In this document: in pieces, positions 55,013-64,000 of the stretch
How the letters are laid out: the number at the start of each line of letters is the position of its first letter
Numbering within the stretch: the first letter of the stretch is position 1
Translations under genes and position numbers: made by a program
The notes under the pieces: model-generated
What the model saw: only the letters and a program-made list of their open reading frames with translations
Told to the model about the DNA's origin: nothing
The model's database searches: none
Assembly: GCA_003209425.1 (NCBI GenBank)
Contig: QCRB01000003.1
Span: 1-64,000 of the forward strand
Length of the DNA stretch: 64,000 bases
From: Prochlorococcus sp. AG-459-E08
Lineage (GTDB): Bacteria; Cyanobacteriota; Cyanobacteriia; PCC-6307; Cyanobiaceae
Reading direction: 5' to 3'

Positions 55013-56347
55013 TTATGAACTAAATGAAAGTTTCATAAGTGGTTTCCTAAGATCAGAAATAAATCCTTTCCAATTTATTTTTTCTTTTTCAAAAGCTTTT
55101 TCAACAATTTTTTCAGAATTTTTCTTGATAAAGTCTAAATCAGGTTCTTCTACACCTTTTGTTATTGCCATGAAATCAGCCAAAGAACTTGATACTACTC
55201 TTGTTAAATAAGCAGCACTCACAGCCTGAAATGTTCCAGAGACAAGCCAATTTGGGCCATGTAATTTTGTTATGCCAATTAGAGTCTGTCCACTCCATTC
55301 AATAACTCCCTGAGCAATTGCAGTCTTTAAAATCTCTTTGGATACTTTATCTAAAATTTCAGGAGACCAATTACATCCCCATATAGACTTAATTTCTTTA
55401 ATCATTAAAGAATTTAGTACTGTCATTGCCATAACATCAATTGATGGGATAGGAGATAAGAAAACAGTTGTTGCTACAAGAATTTGATTTTTTCTTTGTA
55501 TACCTTTTAACTGCATTCTTCTAATCCCTTCAATTTCAGATTGCCATTCAACATGAAGTTCTTTCAAGAGCCTTTTTTTTGTATTTTTAATATTTTTAGA
55601 TGAACTTATGAAAAACTTCCTTAAGGAAAAAGGTATGTTGGTTATTTCATTTTTATTCACATCAAAAGTAATAATTTTGTTTAAAAAGTCACTTGAAATT
55701 TGAGACTTTAAGTCTTCTATCTGATTCTTGGCTTCTATTTGGTTGGAAGTTAAAGCCACCAACCAGATTGGCATATTTTTAGGAAACTTTTCTAGCCACA
55801 AAAAATCATTTGCCGATAAAGGCAAGTTTATAAAATACAAGATTGCATCACTTTTCAAAGCTTCTTCTGGAATAACTTGAGAAGAATTGTATTTAGGCAG
55901 TTTTTCGTATAAATCAAAGTCAAACTTATCTGCTTTAAAATTACTTTTCAAAAAAGATTGAAAACCTTGATAATCTTTTTGTCCAATGCAACTTATTTTT
56001 TCTATTTCACATCTATTAAGAATCGATTCAAGTAGTTTTTGTCTTTTTGAATTCTGTTTTTCTAATTCATTTGTTACTTCAAGTTCTTCAAAAAAATTTA
56101 AATCTTCATTGCATAAATTTATCCAACCATCTAAATTATTTGGCTCATTAAATTTAGGCTTATCATTCTTCAAGTAAAAATATCCCCCCAAACACAAAGC
56201 AAAAAATCCTATTGAACCTCCTGCAAAATGAATTAAGTCACTTACAAACCATTCCCCAAAACTTAAAAATAATAAGATAAAAAGAAGATTTTTTTTTGGA
56301 AACTTTATGAAATCCTTTAAAAGGTTGTCTTTACTAATATCAAACAC
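55013..56347 (-). CDS. DUF697 family membrane-associated protein
   Basis: Protein of 444 residues. Two hydrophobic segments near the N-terminus (about 20-55) are followed by a domain that resembles a degraded GTPase (SDAILYFINLPLSANDFLWLEK, then MPIWLVALTSNQIE) without a P-loop, and a C-terminal DUF697-like helical membrane domain (TTVFLSPIPSIDVMAMTVLNSLMIKEI, about 290-320, to DFMAITKG). Role unknown. It ends 11 bases before mntC, so it probably heads the manganese-transporter operon. Confidence 0.75.
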   Translation of the reverse strand: MFDISKDNLLKDFIKFPKKNLLFILLFLSFGEWFVSDLIHFAGGSIGFFALCLGGYFYLKNDKPKFNEPNNLDGWINLCNEDLNFFEELEVTNELEKQNSKRQKLLESILNRCEIEKISCIGQKDYQGFQSFLKSNFKADKFDFDLYEKLPKYNSSQVIPEEALKSDAILYFINLPLSANDFLWLEKFPKNMPIWLVALTSNQIEAKNQIEDLKSQISSDFLNKIITFDVNKNEITNIPFSLRKFFISSSKNIKNTKKRLLKELHVEWQSEIEGIRRMQLKGIQRKNQILVATTVFLSPIPSIDVMAMTVLNSLMIKEIKSIWGCNWSPEILDKVSKEILKTAIAQGVIEWSGQTLIGITKLHGPNWLVSGTFQAVSAAYLTRVVSSSLADFMAITKGVEEPDLDFIKKNSEKIVEKAFEKEKINWKGFISDLRKPLMKLSFSS

Positions 56348-56512
56348 AATACTTTATTTTTCTAACTTTATTTTAATGCAAGTTGTGAATGAGAAAAGCA
56401 AAATTTCATAAGTCGTTAATCAAAAGATAAAAATTTAAGCCTTTTTAAAAGACTTCTTGCATAACAAGATGCTAAGTTAATAGACTATTTAAATAACTTA
56501 AGAAAAATCAAG

Positions 56513-56935
56513 ATGTCTAATTCAAATTTCAGCAATAATCCTGGACAAGAAAATTACAGAGGTCGTACTAACAATGAAAGATCTAATTTCAGAGATAGAT
56601 CGGGCGGCAGAAGAGATGGAGGAGGATTCCGCATAAGATTGAGTGATAACGAAATGAAAGCTGTTAAATCAATACAAGAGACCTTTCAATTAAGATCTAC
56701 CGTTGCAGTTTTGGGTTTCTCTGTTAGAACACTTAGCGAAATGATCAAAGACGAAAAATTGATTGCATCAATCACAGAATATGCAAAAAATAATAAAAAC
56801 TCTTCTCCAAGTAGACAATCACAAAATCCTTATGAAGGAAAGACAAAAACAGCACCTGACCCTTTTGCAAGACCTGTTAAAAGTACATCAACTGAAGAGA
56901 TTCAATCTAGCGAAGTAGAAGAGGATGGCAAATAA
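56513..56935 (+). CDS. hypothetical protein with RG-rich N-terminus
   Basis: Protein of 140 residues. The first ~42 are Asn/Arg/Gly-rich and disordered (YRGRTNNERSNFRDRSGG, then RRDGGG), like RGG-type RNA-binding tails. Residues 43-85 are a helical, ordered block (RLSDNEMKAVKSIQETFQL, then VLGFSVRTLSEMI). The C-terminus is polar and acidic. No family recognised. Overlaps the trpS start by 11 bases, so it heads a tRNA-synthetase operon. Confidence 0.7.
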   Translation: MSNSNFSNNPGQENYRGRTNNERSNFRDRSGGRRDGGGFRIRLSDNEMKAVKSIQETFQLRSTVAVLGFSVRTLSEMIKDEKLIASITEYAKNNKNSSPSRQSQNPYEGKTKTAPDPFARPVKSTSTEEIQSSEVEEDGK

Positions 56936-57941
56936 AAAAAGAATTCTTTCGGGAGTTCAACCAACTGGTGATTTACATATTGGGAATTGGCTTGGGGCCA
57001 TAAATAATTGGGTTACGCTTCAAAAGCAATATGAAACATTTCTATGTGTAGTTGATTTGCACGCAATAACAGCCTCATATAATCCCAAAGAATTATCCAA
57101 GAACACTATCTCTACTGCGGCTTTATACGTCGCTTGTGGAATAGATCCCAAAATATGCTCAATTTTTGTCCAAAGTCAGATTTCAGCACATTCAGAACTT
57201 TGTTGGATATTAAATTGCATGACCCCAATAAATTGGATGGAAAGAATGATTCAATTCAAAGAAAAATCCATACAACAAGGGAATAATGTATCTATTGGAT
57301 TATTTGACTATCCAATACTGATGGCTGCAGACATTCTTCTTTATGACGCTGACTTCGTACCAGTAGGTGAGGACCAAAAACAACATCTTGAACTTGCCAG
57401 AGATATTGCACAACAGAGAATTAATGCCAGATTTAGTAAGGATAAAAATATTTTAAAAATCCCTCAACCAATCATCATGAAGAATGGTTCAAAAATAATG
57501 AGTTTAATTGATGGTTCAAAAAAGATGAGCAAGAGTGATCCTAATGAGGGGAGTCGCATTAACTTATTAGATCCTCCTGAAATAATCACAAAAAAAATAA
57601 AAAGAGCAAAAAGTGACAGTTACACAGGAATAGAATTTAACAACCCTGAAAGACCAGAATCTAAAAATCTTTTGATGATTTATTCAATATTATCTGGTAA
57701 AGAAATATCTCAATGTGAAAAAGAATTCTCAGAGACTGGATGGGGGACATTTAAAAAATTAATTACTGAACAACTTATTGAATCACTAGAACCTATTCAG
57801 AAAAAATATAAATTACTAATTAATGATCCCTATCAATTAAATAAAATCCTAGATGAAGGGAAGGAAAAGGCTGAAGATTTAGCAAATCAGACTTTAAAAA
57901 GAGTTAAATCAAAATTGGGATTCTTTGAAATGGAGAAATAA
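56925..57941 (+). CDS. trpS: tryptophanyl-tRNA synthetase
   Basis: Charges tRNA-Trp. Class I enzyme of 338 residues with HIGN at 18-21 in PTGDLHIGNWLGA and KMSKS at 200-204. FDYPILMAADILLYDADFVPVGEDQKQHLEL is the expected Trp/ATP-binding core. The ATG lies within the end of the RG-rich gene. thrS starts 3 bases after the stop. Confidence 0.95.
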   Translation: MANKKRILSGVQPTGDLHIGNWLGAINNWVTLQKQYETFLCVVDLHAITASYNPKELSKNTISTAALYVACGIDPKICSIFVQSQISAHSELCWILNCMTPINWMERMIQFKEKSIQQGNNVSIGLFDYPILMAADILLYDADFVPVGEDQKQHLELARDIAQQRINARFSKDKNILKIPQPIIMKNGSKIMSLIDGSKKMSKSDPNEGSRINLLDPPEIITKKIKRAKSDSYTGIEFNNPERPESKNLLMIYSILSGKEISQCEKEFSETGWGTFKKLITEQLIESLEPIQKKYKLLINDPYQLNKILDEGKEKAEDLANQTLKRVKSKLGFFEMEK

Positions 57942-57944
57942 ATT

Positions 57945-59861
57945 ATGCCAATAATTACTTTGCCTGATGGTTCAAAAAAGGATTTTGAAAAATCTGTAAC
58001 TATTCTAGAAATTGCCCAGAGTATAGGTGCTGGATTAGCTAAAGCAACAATTGCTGGGAAGGTAAATGATGTTCTTCTTGATGCAACAATTCCAATAAGT
58101 CAAGATTCCAAAGTTGTAATCATCACATCAAAAGATAAAGAAGGAATTGAAATAATAAGACATTCCTTTGCTCACCTTATTGGTCATGCAGTTAAGCAGA
58201 TTTACCCCAATATTAAAATGGCAATTGGGCCTGTAATTGAAGATGGTTTTTACTACGACATTTTTTCTGAATACAGATTTACTCCTGAAGATTTAATAAA
58301 GATTGAAGAAAGAATAAACAGCTTAATTAAAAAAGATTACGATGTAAAAATTCTTCAAGTTTCCAAAGAAGAGGCAATAAAAACTTTTAAAAAAAGAGAT
58401 GAGATTTTTAAATTACGAATAATTGAAGGAATTCCTGAAGAAGGTCTCATAAATTTATACAAGCACGAAGAATATATCGACATGTGTAGAGGGCCTCACG
58501 TACCCAACACAAGGCATTTGAGATATTTCAAGTTACTTAAATTATCAGGTTCATACTGGAGGGGTAATAGTGAAAATGAATCATTACAGAGAATATATGG
58601 TACTGCATGGGCTAAAGAAAAAGAGCTCAAAGATTATTTAACAAGAATTGAAGAGGCGGAAAAAAGAGATCATAGAAAACTTGGGAAAAAACATTCACTT
58701 TTTCATATACAAGAAGAATCTCCAGGAATGATTTTTTGGCATCCAAATGGATGGACAATCTACCAGGTGCTAGAAAAATACATAAGAGAAATTCTTAAAA
58801 AAAATGATTATTTAGAAATTAAAACCCCACAAGCTGTTGATAAATCTCTTTGGGAAAAATCCGGTCATTGGGAAAAATTTAGAGACGATATGTTCACTAC
58901 TGCATCAGAAAATCGAACTTATGCAATTAAACCAATGAATTGTCCATGCCATATTCAAGTATTTAATCAAGGTTTAAAAAGTTATAAGGATTTACCTATT
59001 CGTCTTGCTGAATTTGGTTCTTGTCACAGAAATGAGCCCTCTGGTGCACTACACGGATTAATGAGAGTAAGAAACTTTACTCAAGATGATGCACACATAT
59101 TCTGTACAGAAGAGCAAATTCAAGAAGAGGTATCTATTTTTATAGATCTTGTTTTCGAAGTTTATAAGACTTTTGGTTTTAATGAAATCATTATCAAATT
59201 ATCAACCCGTCCTGAAAAAAGGGTAGGTAGTGAAGAGATTTGGGATAAATCAGAGGAGGCTCTTACAAAAGCTCTTGACAATAAAAATCTAAAATGGGAA
59301 CTCCAACCAGGAGAAGGTGCTTTTTATGGTCCGAAAATTGAATTCTCGTTAAAAGATTGTCTTAATAGAGTCTGGCAATGCGGAACTATTCAGGTTGATT
59401 TCTCAATGCCTATAAGATTAGACGCAACTTATGTAGATATTGATAATGAGAAAAGGAATCCAGTTATGCTTCATAGAGCAATTTTAGGATCCTTTGAAAG
59501 ATTTATTGGAATCTTAATTGAACAATATGAGGCAAAATTCCCAATTTGGCTCGCGCCTTATCAAATAATTTTATTAAGCATTACTGATAGAAATATTGAA
59601 AAGTGTTTAAAGTTTAATGAATCAATAAATAATAATGGTTACCGATCAAAAGTTGATATTAGGAATGAAAAAATAGGATATAAAATAAGGGAGGCAACTC
59701 TCGGGAGAGTTCCCTTAATTGCAGTTATTGGAGATAAAGAAGAAAGAATTGATTCGGTCGCCTTAAGAGCTTTGGATGGGACAAATTTAGGGATTTTCAA
59801 TTTACCTAATCTTTACAAATTAATGGATGAATTAATAGAAAAAAAAGGTAGAACAGAATAA
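57945..59861 (+). CDS. thrS: threonyl-tRNA synthetase
   Basis: Charges tRNA-Thr. 638 residues with the full bacterial domain order: TGS domain (about 1-62), editing domain with HSFAH (73-77) and CRGPH (181-185), catalytic core with zinc-binding MNCPCH (331-336) and [23 protein letters not shown], and C-terminal anticodon domain. All expected zinc-site and editing residues are retained. Between trpS (3 bases) and glk (10 bases). Confidence 0.96.
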   Translation: MPIITLPDGSKKDFEKSVTILEIAQSIGAGLAKATIAGKVNDVLLDATIPISQDSKVVIITSKDKEGIEIIRHSFAHLIGHAVKQIYPNIKMAIGPVIEDGFYYDIFSEYRFTPEDLIKIEERINSLIKKDYDVKILQVSKEEAIKTFKKRDEIFKLRIIEGIPEEGLINLYKHEEYIDMCRGPHVPNTRHLRYFKLLKLSGSYWRGNSENESLQRIYGTAWAKEKELKDYLTRIEEAEKRDHRKLGKKHSLFHIQEESPGMIFWHPNGWTIYQVLEKYIREILKKNDYLEIKTPQAVDKSLWEKSGHWEKFRDDMFTTASENRTYAIKPMNCPCHIQVFNQGLKSYKDLPIRLAEFGSCHRNEPSGALHGLMRVRNFTQDDAHIFCTEEQIQEEVSIFIDLVFEVYKTFGFNEIIIKLSTRPEKRVGSEEIWDKSEEALTKALDNKNLKWELQPGEGAFYGPKIEFSLKDCLNRVWQCGTIQVDFSMPIRLDATYVDIDNEKRNPVMLHRAILGSFERFIGILIEQYEAKFPIWLAPYQIILLSITDRNIEKCLKFNESINNNGYRSKVDIRNEKIGYKIREATLGRVPLIAVIGDKEERIDSVALRALDGTNLGIFNLPNLYKLMDELIEKKGRTE

Positions 59862-59871
59862 TTTCAAAAAT

Positions 59872-60906
59872 ATGAATTTTCTCGCTTGCGATTTAGGAGG
59901 TACAAAGGTTTTATTGGGAATGTATAAAAAAAATATAAATGAGGATTCGCCCAAATTAATATTCAAAAAGAAATATTTATCTTCTTGTTGGGATTCTTTT
60001 GAACTAATCCTAGAAGATTTCCTCAAAAATGAATGCAAAAATATTGCTCATCCTTCTTCTGCATGTTTCGCCGTAGCTGGCCCTTTATCTGACAACAAAG
60101 CACAAATTACTAACTTATCATGGGATATCTGTGGAAATGCTTTACAGAACCAATTTAATTTCAAAAGCTGCGAGCTAATAAATGATTTCGCAGTCCAAAT
60201 TTATGGAATACCTTACTTAAAAGGAAATCAATATTCTACTATCCAAGATGGATCCCATTTTGAAGGTTCTAATAATGATTTGCATGCCATTGTTGGAGCG
60301 GGGACTGGTTTGGGCATTTCAAGAGGCATAATATCAGGAGAAAAGGTAAAAGTTTTAGCTAGTGAAGGTGGTCATGTTGAGTACTCGCCAAAGTCAAAAT
60401 TAGAATGGGAATTAAAAATTTGGCTGAAGAATTACCTAAAAGTTGAGAGGATATCTTGTGAAAGAATTATAAGTGGAACTGGTTTATCAAGAATTGCCGA
60501 ATGGAGACTTAGCAAATCTGATGCCAAAGACCATCCACTACAAAAATATTTTAAAGAAATTGAGATTAGTGATGCTTTAAGAAAAAAACTACCAGAAAAA
60601 ATTTGTACTCTCTCTAATGAGGGAGATCAGCTAATGATTGAAGTAGAGAAGATTTGGTTAGGCGCTTATGCCTCTTTATTGGGAGATATTGCTCTTCAAG
60701 AATTATGCTTTGGTGGATTATGGATTTCAGGAGGTACTGCCCCAAAACATTTCAAAAACTTTAAATCAGATTTATTTATGAAACAATTTTTTGATAAGGG
60801 AAGATTAAAAGATATTCTTAAAATAATACCTCTAAAAGTAATTTTAGATGAAGACTTTGGACTCTTTAGTGCAGCCTGCAGAGCAAAAATGCTTTTAAAA
60901 AATTAA
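59872..60906 (+). CDS. glk: glucokinase
   Basis: Phosphorylates glucose. 344 residues with ATP loop CDLGGTKVLLGMY near the N-terminus (about 6-18), the sugar-binding ELINDFAVQIYGI, GAGTGLGISRG, and SEGGHVEYSP. These match the bacterial Glk (GlcK-group) family. A second ATP-site motif GGLWISGG follows. Co-transcribed with thrS upstream and thrB 10 bases downstream. Confidence 0.92.
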   Translation: MNFLACDLGGTKVLLGMYKKNINEDSPKLIFKKKYLSSCWDSFELILEDFLKNECKNIAHPSSACFAVAGPLSDNKAQITNLSWDICGNALQNQFNFKSCELINDFAVQIYGIPYLKGNQYSTIQDGSHFEGSNNDLHAIVGAGTGLGISRGIISGEKVKVLASEGGHVEYSPKSKLEWELKIWLKNYLKVERISCERIISGTGLSRIAEWRLSKSDAKDHPLQKYFKEIEISDALRKKLPEKICTLSNEGDQLMIEVEKIWLGAYASLLGDIALQELCFGGLWISGGTAPKHFKNFKSDLFMKQFFDKGRLKDILKIIPLKVILDEDFGLFSAACRAKMLLKN

Positions 60907-60916
60907 TAACAAGAGA

Positions 60917-61864
60917 ATGTCTATTCCTGAAGTAGGTAAAAAAATAAGAGTAACAGTTCCTTCCACAACTGCTAATTTAGGGCCTGGATTTGATTGTCTT
61001 GGTGCTGCACTAGATTTATACAATGAGTTTACATTCACAAGAATTGAAGGTGGTGGAGATAGATTTGAATTAATAATGGAAAGCACAGATGGTAATCATT
61101 TAAGAGGTGGACCTGAAAACTTAGTTTTTAGAGCGGCTCAAAAAGTATGGGAGAGTGCAAATATGGATTCTTTTGCACTTGAAGCAAGAGTTAAGTTGGC
61201 AGTGCCTCCAGCACGCGGGCTTGGAAGCAGTGCTACTGCAATAGTTGCTGGACTAATTGGAGCAAATGCGATAATGAACTCCCCATTGCCCAAAGAAAAA
61301 CTCCTTGAACTTGCTATTAACATAGAAGGTCATCCTGATAATGTAGTTCCCTCTCTTTTGGGTGGGCTTTGTTTGACCGCCCGCTCTTCTTCACAAAGAT
61401 GGAGAATCATAAGATGTGATTGGCACGATTCCATTAAAGCCGTTGTAGCAATACCTGCGATTCGTCTTAGTACAAATGAAGCAAGAAAGGTTATGCCAAA
61501 GAATATACCTATATCTGATGCAGTTACAAATATGGGGGCACTTACTTTATTACTAAATGGCTTAAAAGCAGGAAATGAAGAACTAATAAAAGAGGGAATG
61601 TTTGATAAGCTACATGAACCCTACAGATGGAAACTTATTAAAGGGGGACTAGATGTAAAGGATGCCGCATTACAAGCAGGAGCTTTGGGATGCGCAATTA
61701 GTGGAGCCGGACCAAGTATCTTAGCATTGTGTAAAAAAGAAAATGGTAAAGACATTAGTCAAGCAATGGTAAGAGCATGGGAAAAGGTAGGTGTAGCTAG
61801 TAGAGCACCATTCTTAAACGTTCAAACAAAAGGCAGTCAATTTAGCGCTATCCAGGGTAAGTAG
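60917..61864 (+). CDS. thrB: homoserine kinase
   Basis: Makes O-phosphohomoserine for threonine synthesis. GHMP kinase of 315 residues: N-terminal VPSTTANLGPGFDCLG (14-29), ATP-binding PPARGLGSSATAIVAGL (97-113), IEGHPDNVVPSLLGGL and the C-terminal GALGCAISGAGPSILAL. Complete. Competes with MetA, also in this window, for homoserine. Confidence 0.95.
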   Translation: MSIPEVGKKIRVTVPSTTANLGPGFDCLGAALDLYNEFTFTRIEGGGDRFELIMESTDGNHLRGGPENLVFRAAQKVWESANMDSFALEARVKLAVPPARGLGSSATAIVAGLIGANAIMNSPLPKEKLLELAINIEGHPDNVVPSLLGGLCLTARSSSQRWRIIRCDWHDSIKAVVAIPAIRLSTNEARKVMPKNIPISDAVTNMGALTLLLNGLKAGNEELIKEGMFDKLHEPYRWKLIKGGLDVKDAALQAGALGCAISGAGPSILALCKKENGKDISQAMVRAWEKVGVASRAPFLNVQTKGSQFSAIQGK

Positions 61865-61943
61865 TTTTACTTAGGCATTTTTAATGTTATAGTCTCAAGC
61901 TAGTACAACTTCAACTAGAATAAATAAATTATTCATTCCATAA

Positions 61944-63485
61944 ATGAATTTAGAATCTTTTCCTTGGCTATCATCTATTGTATTACTACCTATAATTGGG
62001 GCATTAATAATGCCTTTCTTGAGTTCGAAGGAAGGAGAAGATAATACACTCCCAAGAAATATCTCATTAAGTTTTTTATTTATAGATTTTTTACTAATAA
62101 TAGGCGTTCTTTTCCAAAAATTTAATACTTCAGACAGCTCTTTACAACTGGTAGAAAGAACTTCCTGGTTACCCTCAATAGGATTAGAGTGGTCTCTTGG
62201 CGTTGATGGTTTATCTGCTCCGTTAGTAGCTTTGAGTGGGTTAATTACATTTTTATCAGCTGCCGCAAGTTGGAAAATCAAGAAAAAATCTAATTTATAT
62301 TTTGCTCTTTTATTAGTTCAAGCTTCAGCACAGGCACTAGTTTTCCTATCTCAAGATTTCCTATTATTTTTCTTAGCTTGGGAACTTGAATTGGTTCCGG
62401 TATATCTTCTAATTGCAATTTGGGGAGGCAAAAAGAAGTTATATGCAGCGACTAAATTCATTCTTTATACAGCCCTAGCATCCTTATTAATACTTATCAG
62501 TGGTTTAGCTCTTGCCTTGAATGGCGAAACTTTTACTTTAAATATTACAGACTTAACCAACAAACATGTAACAGGCAGCCTTGCATTGTTATCATATCTC
62601 GGATTTTTAATTGGTTTCGGAGTAAAACTTCCAATCTTTCCACTTCATACTTGGCTACCTGATGCACATGGAGAGGCTAATGCACCAGTATCAATGTTAC
62701 TTGCTGGAATACTTTTAAAAATGGGTGGCTACGCACTCTTAAGATTCAACGTTCAAATATTACCCGAAGTACATCTCCAAATTGCACCTGCATTAATCAT
62801 TCTTGGAATCATTAATATAATCTATGGAGCATTAAATGCATTCGCACAAGATAATGTTAAAAGAAGAATTGCATGTAGCTCAGTAAGTCATATGGGTTTC
62901 GTTCTATTGGGGATTGGAGCGGTAGATGCTTTAGGGATCAGCGGAGCGATGCTTCAGATGATTAGTCACGGACTCATCGCTGCAGCTATGTTTTTCGTTA
63001 CAGGATCCTTCTATGAAAGAACAAATACTCTTTCAATTCCAAATATGGGTGGATTAGCAAAGGTCTTACCAATAACTTTTGCTTTTTTCTTGGCAAGCTC
63101 TCTAGCTTCTCTAGCACTACCTGGCATGAGTGGTTTTATTAGTGAAATAACTGTATTTTTAGGTATCACAAGTCAAGAAGGCTTCAGCTCTATCTTTAGA
63201 TCAATCACAATTCTTATAGCAGCTATCGGTCTAGTACTAACTCCCATATATCTTCTATCCATGTGTAGAAGAGTATTTTTTGGGCCCAGAATTCCTGCAC
63301 TAGCAACAGTTAAGGAAATGAATGGTAGAGAGCTGACAATTGGGTTCAGTTTATTATTACCTACTTTAGTAATAGGTTTTTGGCCTAAAATCGCGATAAA
63401 TTTATACGAATCTTCAACCAATGCTCTCAGTCAGCAACTAACCTTAGCTAAATTAGTGGGTGTGATTACAACATTAGTAAATTAA
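61944..63485 (+). CDS. ndhD: NAD(P)H-quinone oxidoreductase subunit 4 (NdhD)
   Basis: Proton-pumping membrane subunit of NDH-1, used in respiration and cyclic electron flow. 513 residues with about 14 helices; the antiporter-like core includes [48 protein letters not shown] and [15 protein letters not shown]. Normal length. It is 79 bases after thrB, enough for its own promoter, and 12 bases before the oligopeptidase gene. Confidence 0.95.
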   Translation: MNLESFPWLSSIVLLPIIGALIMPFLSSKEGEDNTLPRNISLSFLFIDFLLIIGVLFQKFNTSDSSLQLVERTSWLPSIGLEWSLGVDGLSAPLVALSGLITFLSAAASWKIKKKSNLYFALLLVQASAQALVFLSQDFLLFFLAWELELVPVYLLIAIWGGKKKLYAATKFILYTALASLLILISGLALALNGETFTLNITDLTNKHVTGSLALLSYLGFLIGFGVKLPIFPLHTWLPDAHGEANAPVSMLLAGILLKMGGYALLRFNVQILPEVHLQIAPALIILGIINIIYGALNAFAQDNVKRRIACSSVSHMGFVLLGIGAVDALGISGAMLQMISHGLIAAAMFFVTGSFYERTNTLSIPNMGGLAKVLPITFAFFLASSLASLALPGMSGFISEITVFLGITSQEGFSSIFRSITILIAAIGLVLTPIYLLSMCRRVFFGPRIPALATVKEMNGRELTIGFSLLLPTLVIGFWPKIAINLYESSTNALSQQLTLAKLVGVITTLVN

Positions 63486-63497
63486 TTTATTTTAATA

Positions 63498-64000
63498 ATG
63501 GATACTTCAATTTTTAATTATGGAGAATTACCAGAATTTAAGAATTTCACTCCCGAAAATATCAGAAAACAATTCCCAGTAGTACTTGAAAAGATTACCG
63601 AAGATTTTAATAATACAGAGAAAAATTTATCTAATTACTTGATTCAAAATGATCTAAATTGGGATAAAGTAATAAATCCTTTAAATGAAGTCAATGAAAT
63701 TCTTAGATGGAGTTGGGGTGTAATAAGCCACTTAAATTCAGTAAATAATTCTGAAAGTCTTAGAGATATTTATTCAAAATTTCTTCCCGAGATTATTAGC
63801 TTGAGTAATAAGTTCGGACAAAGTAAAATAATTTACAATTCTTTAGTCAAGCTTAAAGAAACAAATAATTTTGATCAAATCAAAAACAGAATTTTAGATA
63901 AAGAAATTCTTGAGATGCAACATAGAGGAATTTCATTGCAAAAAAATGATCAAGAAAATTTCAACAATATTTCAGAAAAGCTTGGAAAGTTATCAACAGA
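63498..64000 (+). CDS. M3 family oligopeptidase (PrlC-like), 5' end only
   Basis: The frame opens with ATG at 63498 and runs off the end of the window, giving about 167 residues. The start (MDTSIFNYGELPEFKNFTPENI) and the helical region with ILRWSWGVISHLNSVNNSESL resemble the N-terminal domain of oligopeptidase A / PrlC, a cytoplasmic zinc metallopeptidase that degrades short peptides. The HExxH zinc motif lies outside the window, so activity cannot be checked. Probably co-transcribed with ndhD. Confidence 0.75.
   Translation, partial: MDTSIFNYGELPEFKNFTPENIRKQFPVVLEKITEDFNNTEKNLSNYLIQNDLNWDKVINPLNEVNEILRWSWGVISHLNSVNNSESLRDIYSKFLPEIISLSNKFGQSKIIYNSLVKLKETNNFDQIKNRILDKEILEMQHRGISLQKNDQENFNNISEKLGKLST

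Overview
The window looks like the chromosome of a high-light-adapted Prochlorococcus. The DNA is very AT-rich by eye and the genes are densely packed, many starting at TTG or GTG. It encodes a Pcb chlorophyll-binding antenna protein, a lycopene epsilon-type cyclase, a POR-like reductase, an MntC-type manganese uptake system, NdhD and many small proteins of the kind typical of marine picocyanobacteria. I saw no phage genes, insertion sequences or CRISPR array. The identification rests on protein motifs and gene content recognised by eye, not on a database search.

Layout. 1-6.6 kb: small membrane, secreted and hypothetical proteins, a sterol-desaturase-like di-iron hydroxylase, tRNA-Ser(UGA), Tic20, glyoxalase I, and a two-gene unit (ribbon-helix-helix protein plus a possible GIY-YIG relative) with tandem palindromes in front. 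6.6-13 kb: GMC oxidoreductase, DUF2811 protein, CbiX-type chelatase with a His/Cys-rich tail, FAD-linked oxidase and a SulP transporter. 13-15.2 kb: MetA and MetY. 15.3-20 kb: hypothetical protein, a GpsA-like dehydrogenase divergent from StpA, and ArsS. 19.9-28.3 kb: Fur-family regulator, isochorismatase-like hydrolase, MscS channel, POR-like SDR, lycopene cyclase plus SDR, a GIY-YIG-like membrane protein, GST and GltS. 28.4-31 kb: pcb with a clear terminator, followed by small genes. 31-36.4 kb: hisS, a DUF3721 repeat protein, an exonuclease, a DUF1350 protein and acsA. 36.5-41 kb: a minus-strand run sds, murI, amidase, nitrilase, comB. 41.1-44.7 kb: aroA, an MnmC-like methyltransferase, glmU. 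44.7-50.3 kb: a minus-strand run menD, menB, glgA, murF. 50.3-56.3 kb: lepB, a DUF760 protein, and a DUF697-mntC-mntA-mntB-DUF4336 operon. 56.5-64 kb: an RG-rich protein, trpS, thrS, glk, thrB, ndhD and the start of an M3 oligopeptidase.

How the genes work together. Photosynthesis and pigments: pcb, the lycopene cyclase, the POR-like enzyme, ndhD, menB/menD (phylloquinone) and the polyprenyl diphosphate synthase (plastoquinone tail). Cell wall: murI, murF, glmU and the amidase. Methionine: MetA carries the residue associated with acetyl-CoA use, which fits the adjacent MetY. Osmolyte metabolism: StpA with a divergent GpsA-like enzyme. Metals: the Mn transporter, the Fur-family regulator, the CbiX tail and ArsS.

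Most of the window is ordinary core genome. The least explained parts are the RHH/GIY-like unit with tandem palindromes near 5.1-6.1 kb, the 8.56-8.94 kb spacer (DnaA-box-like cluster, Trp-rich small frame, orphan terminator), the DUF3721 decapeptide-repeat protein, the POR paralogue lacking the substrate-site Cys, and the membrane-anchored GIY-YIG-like protein.
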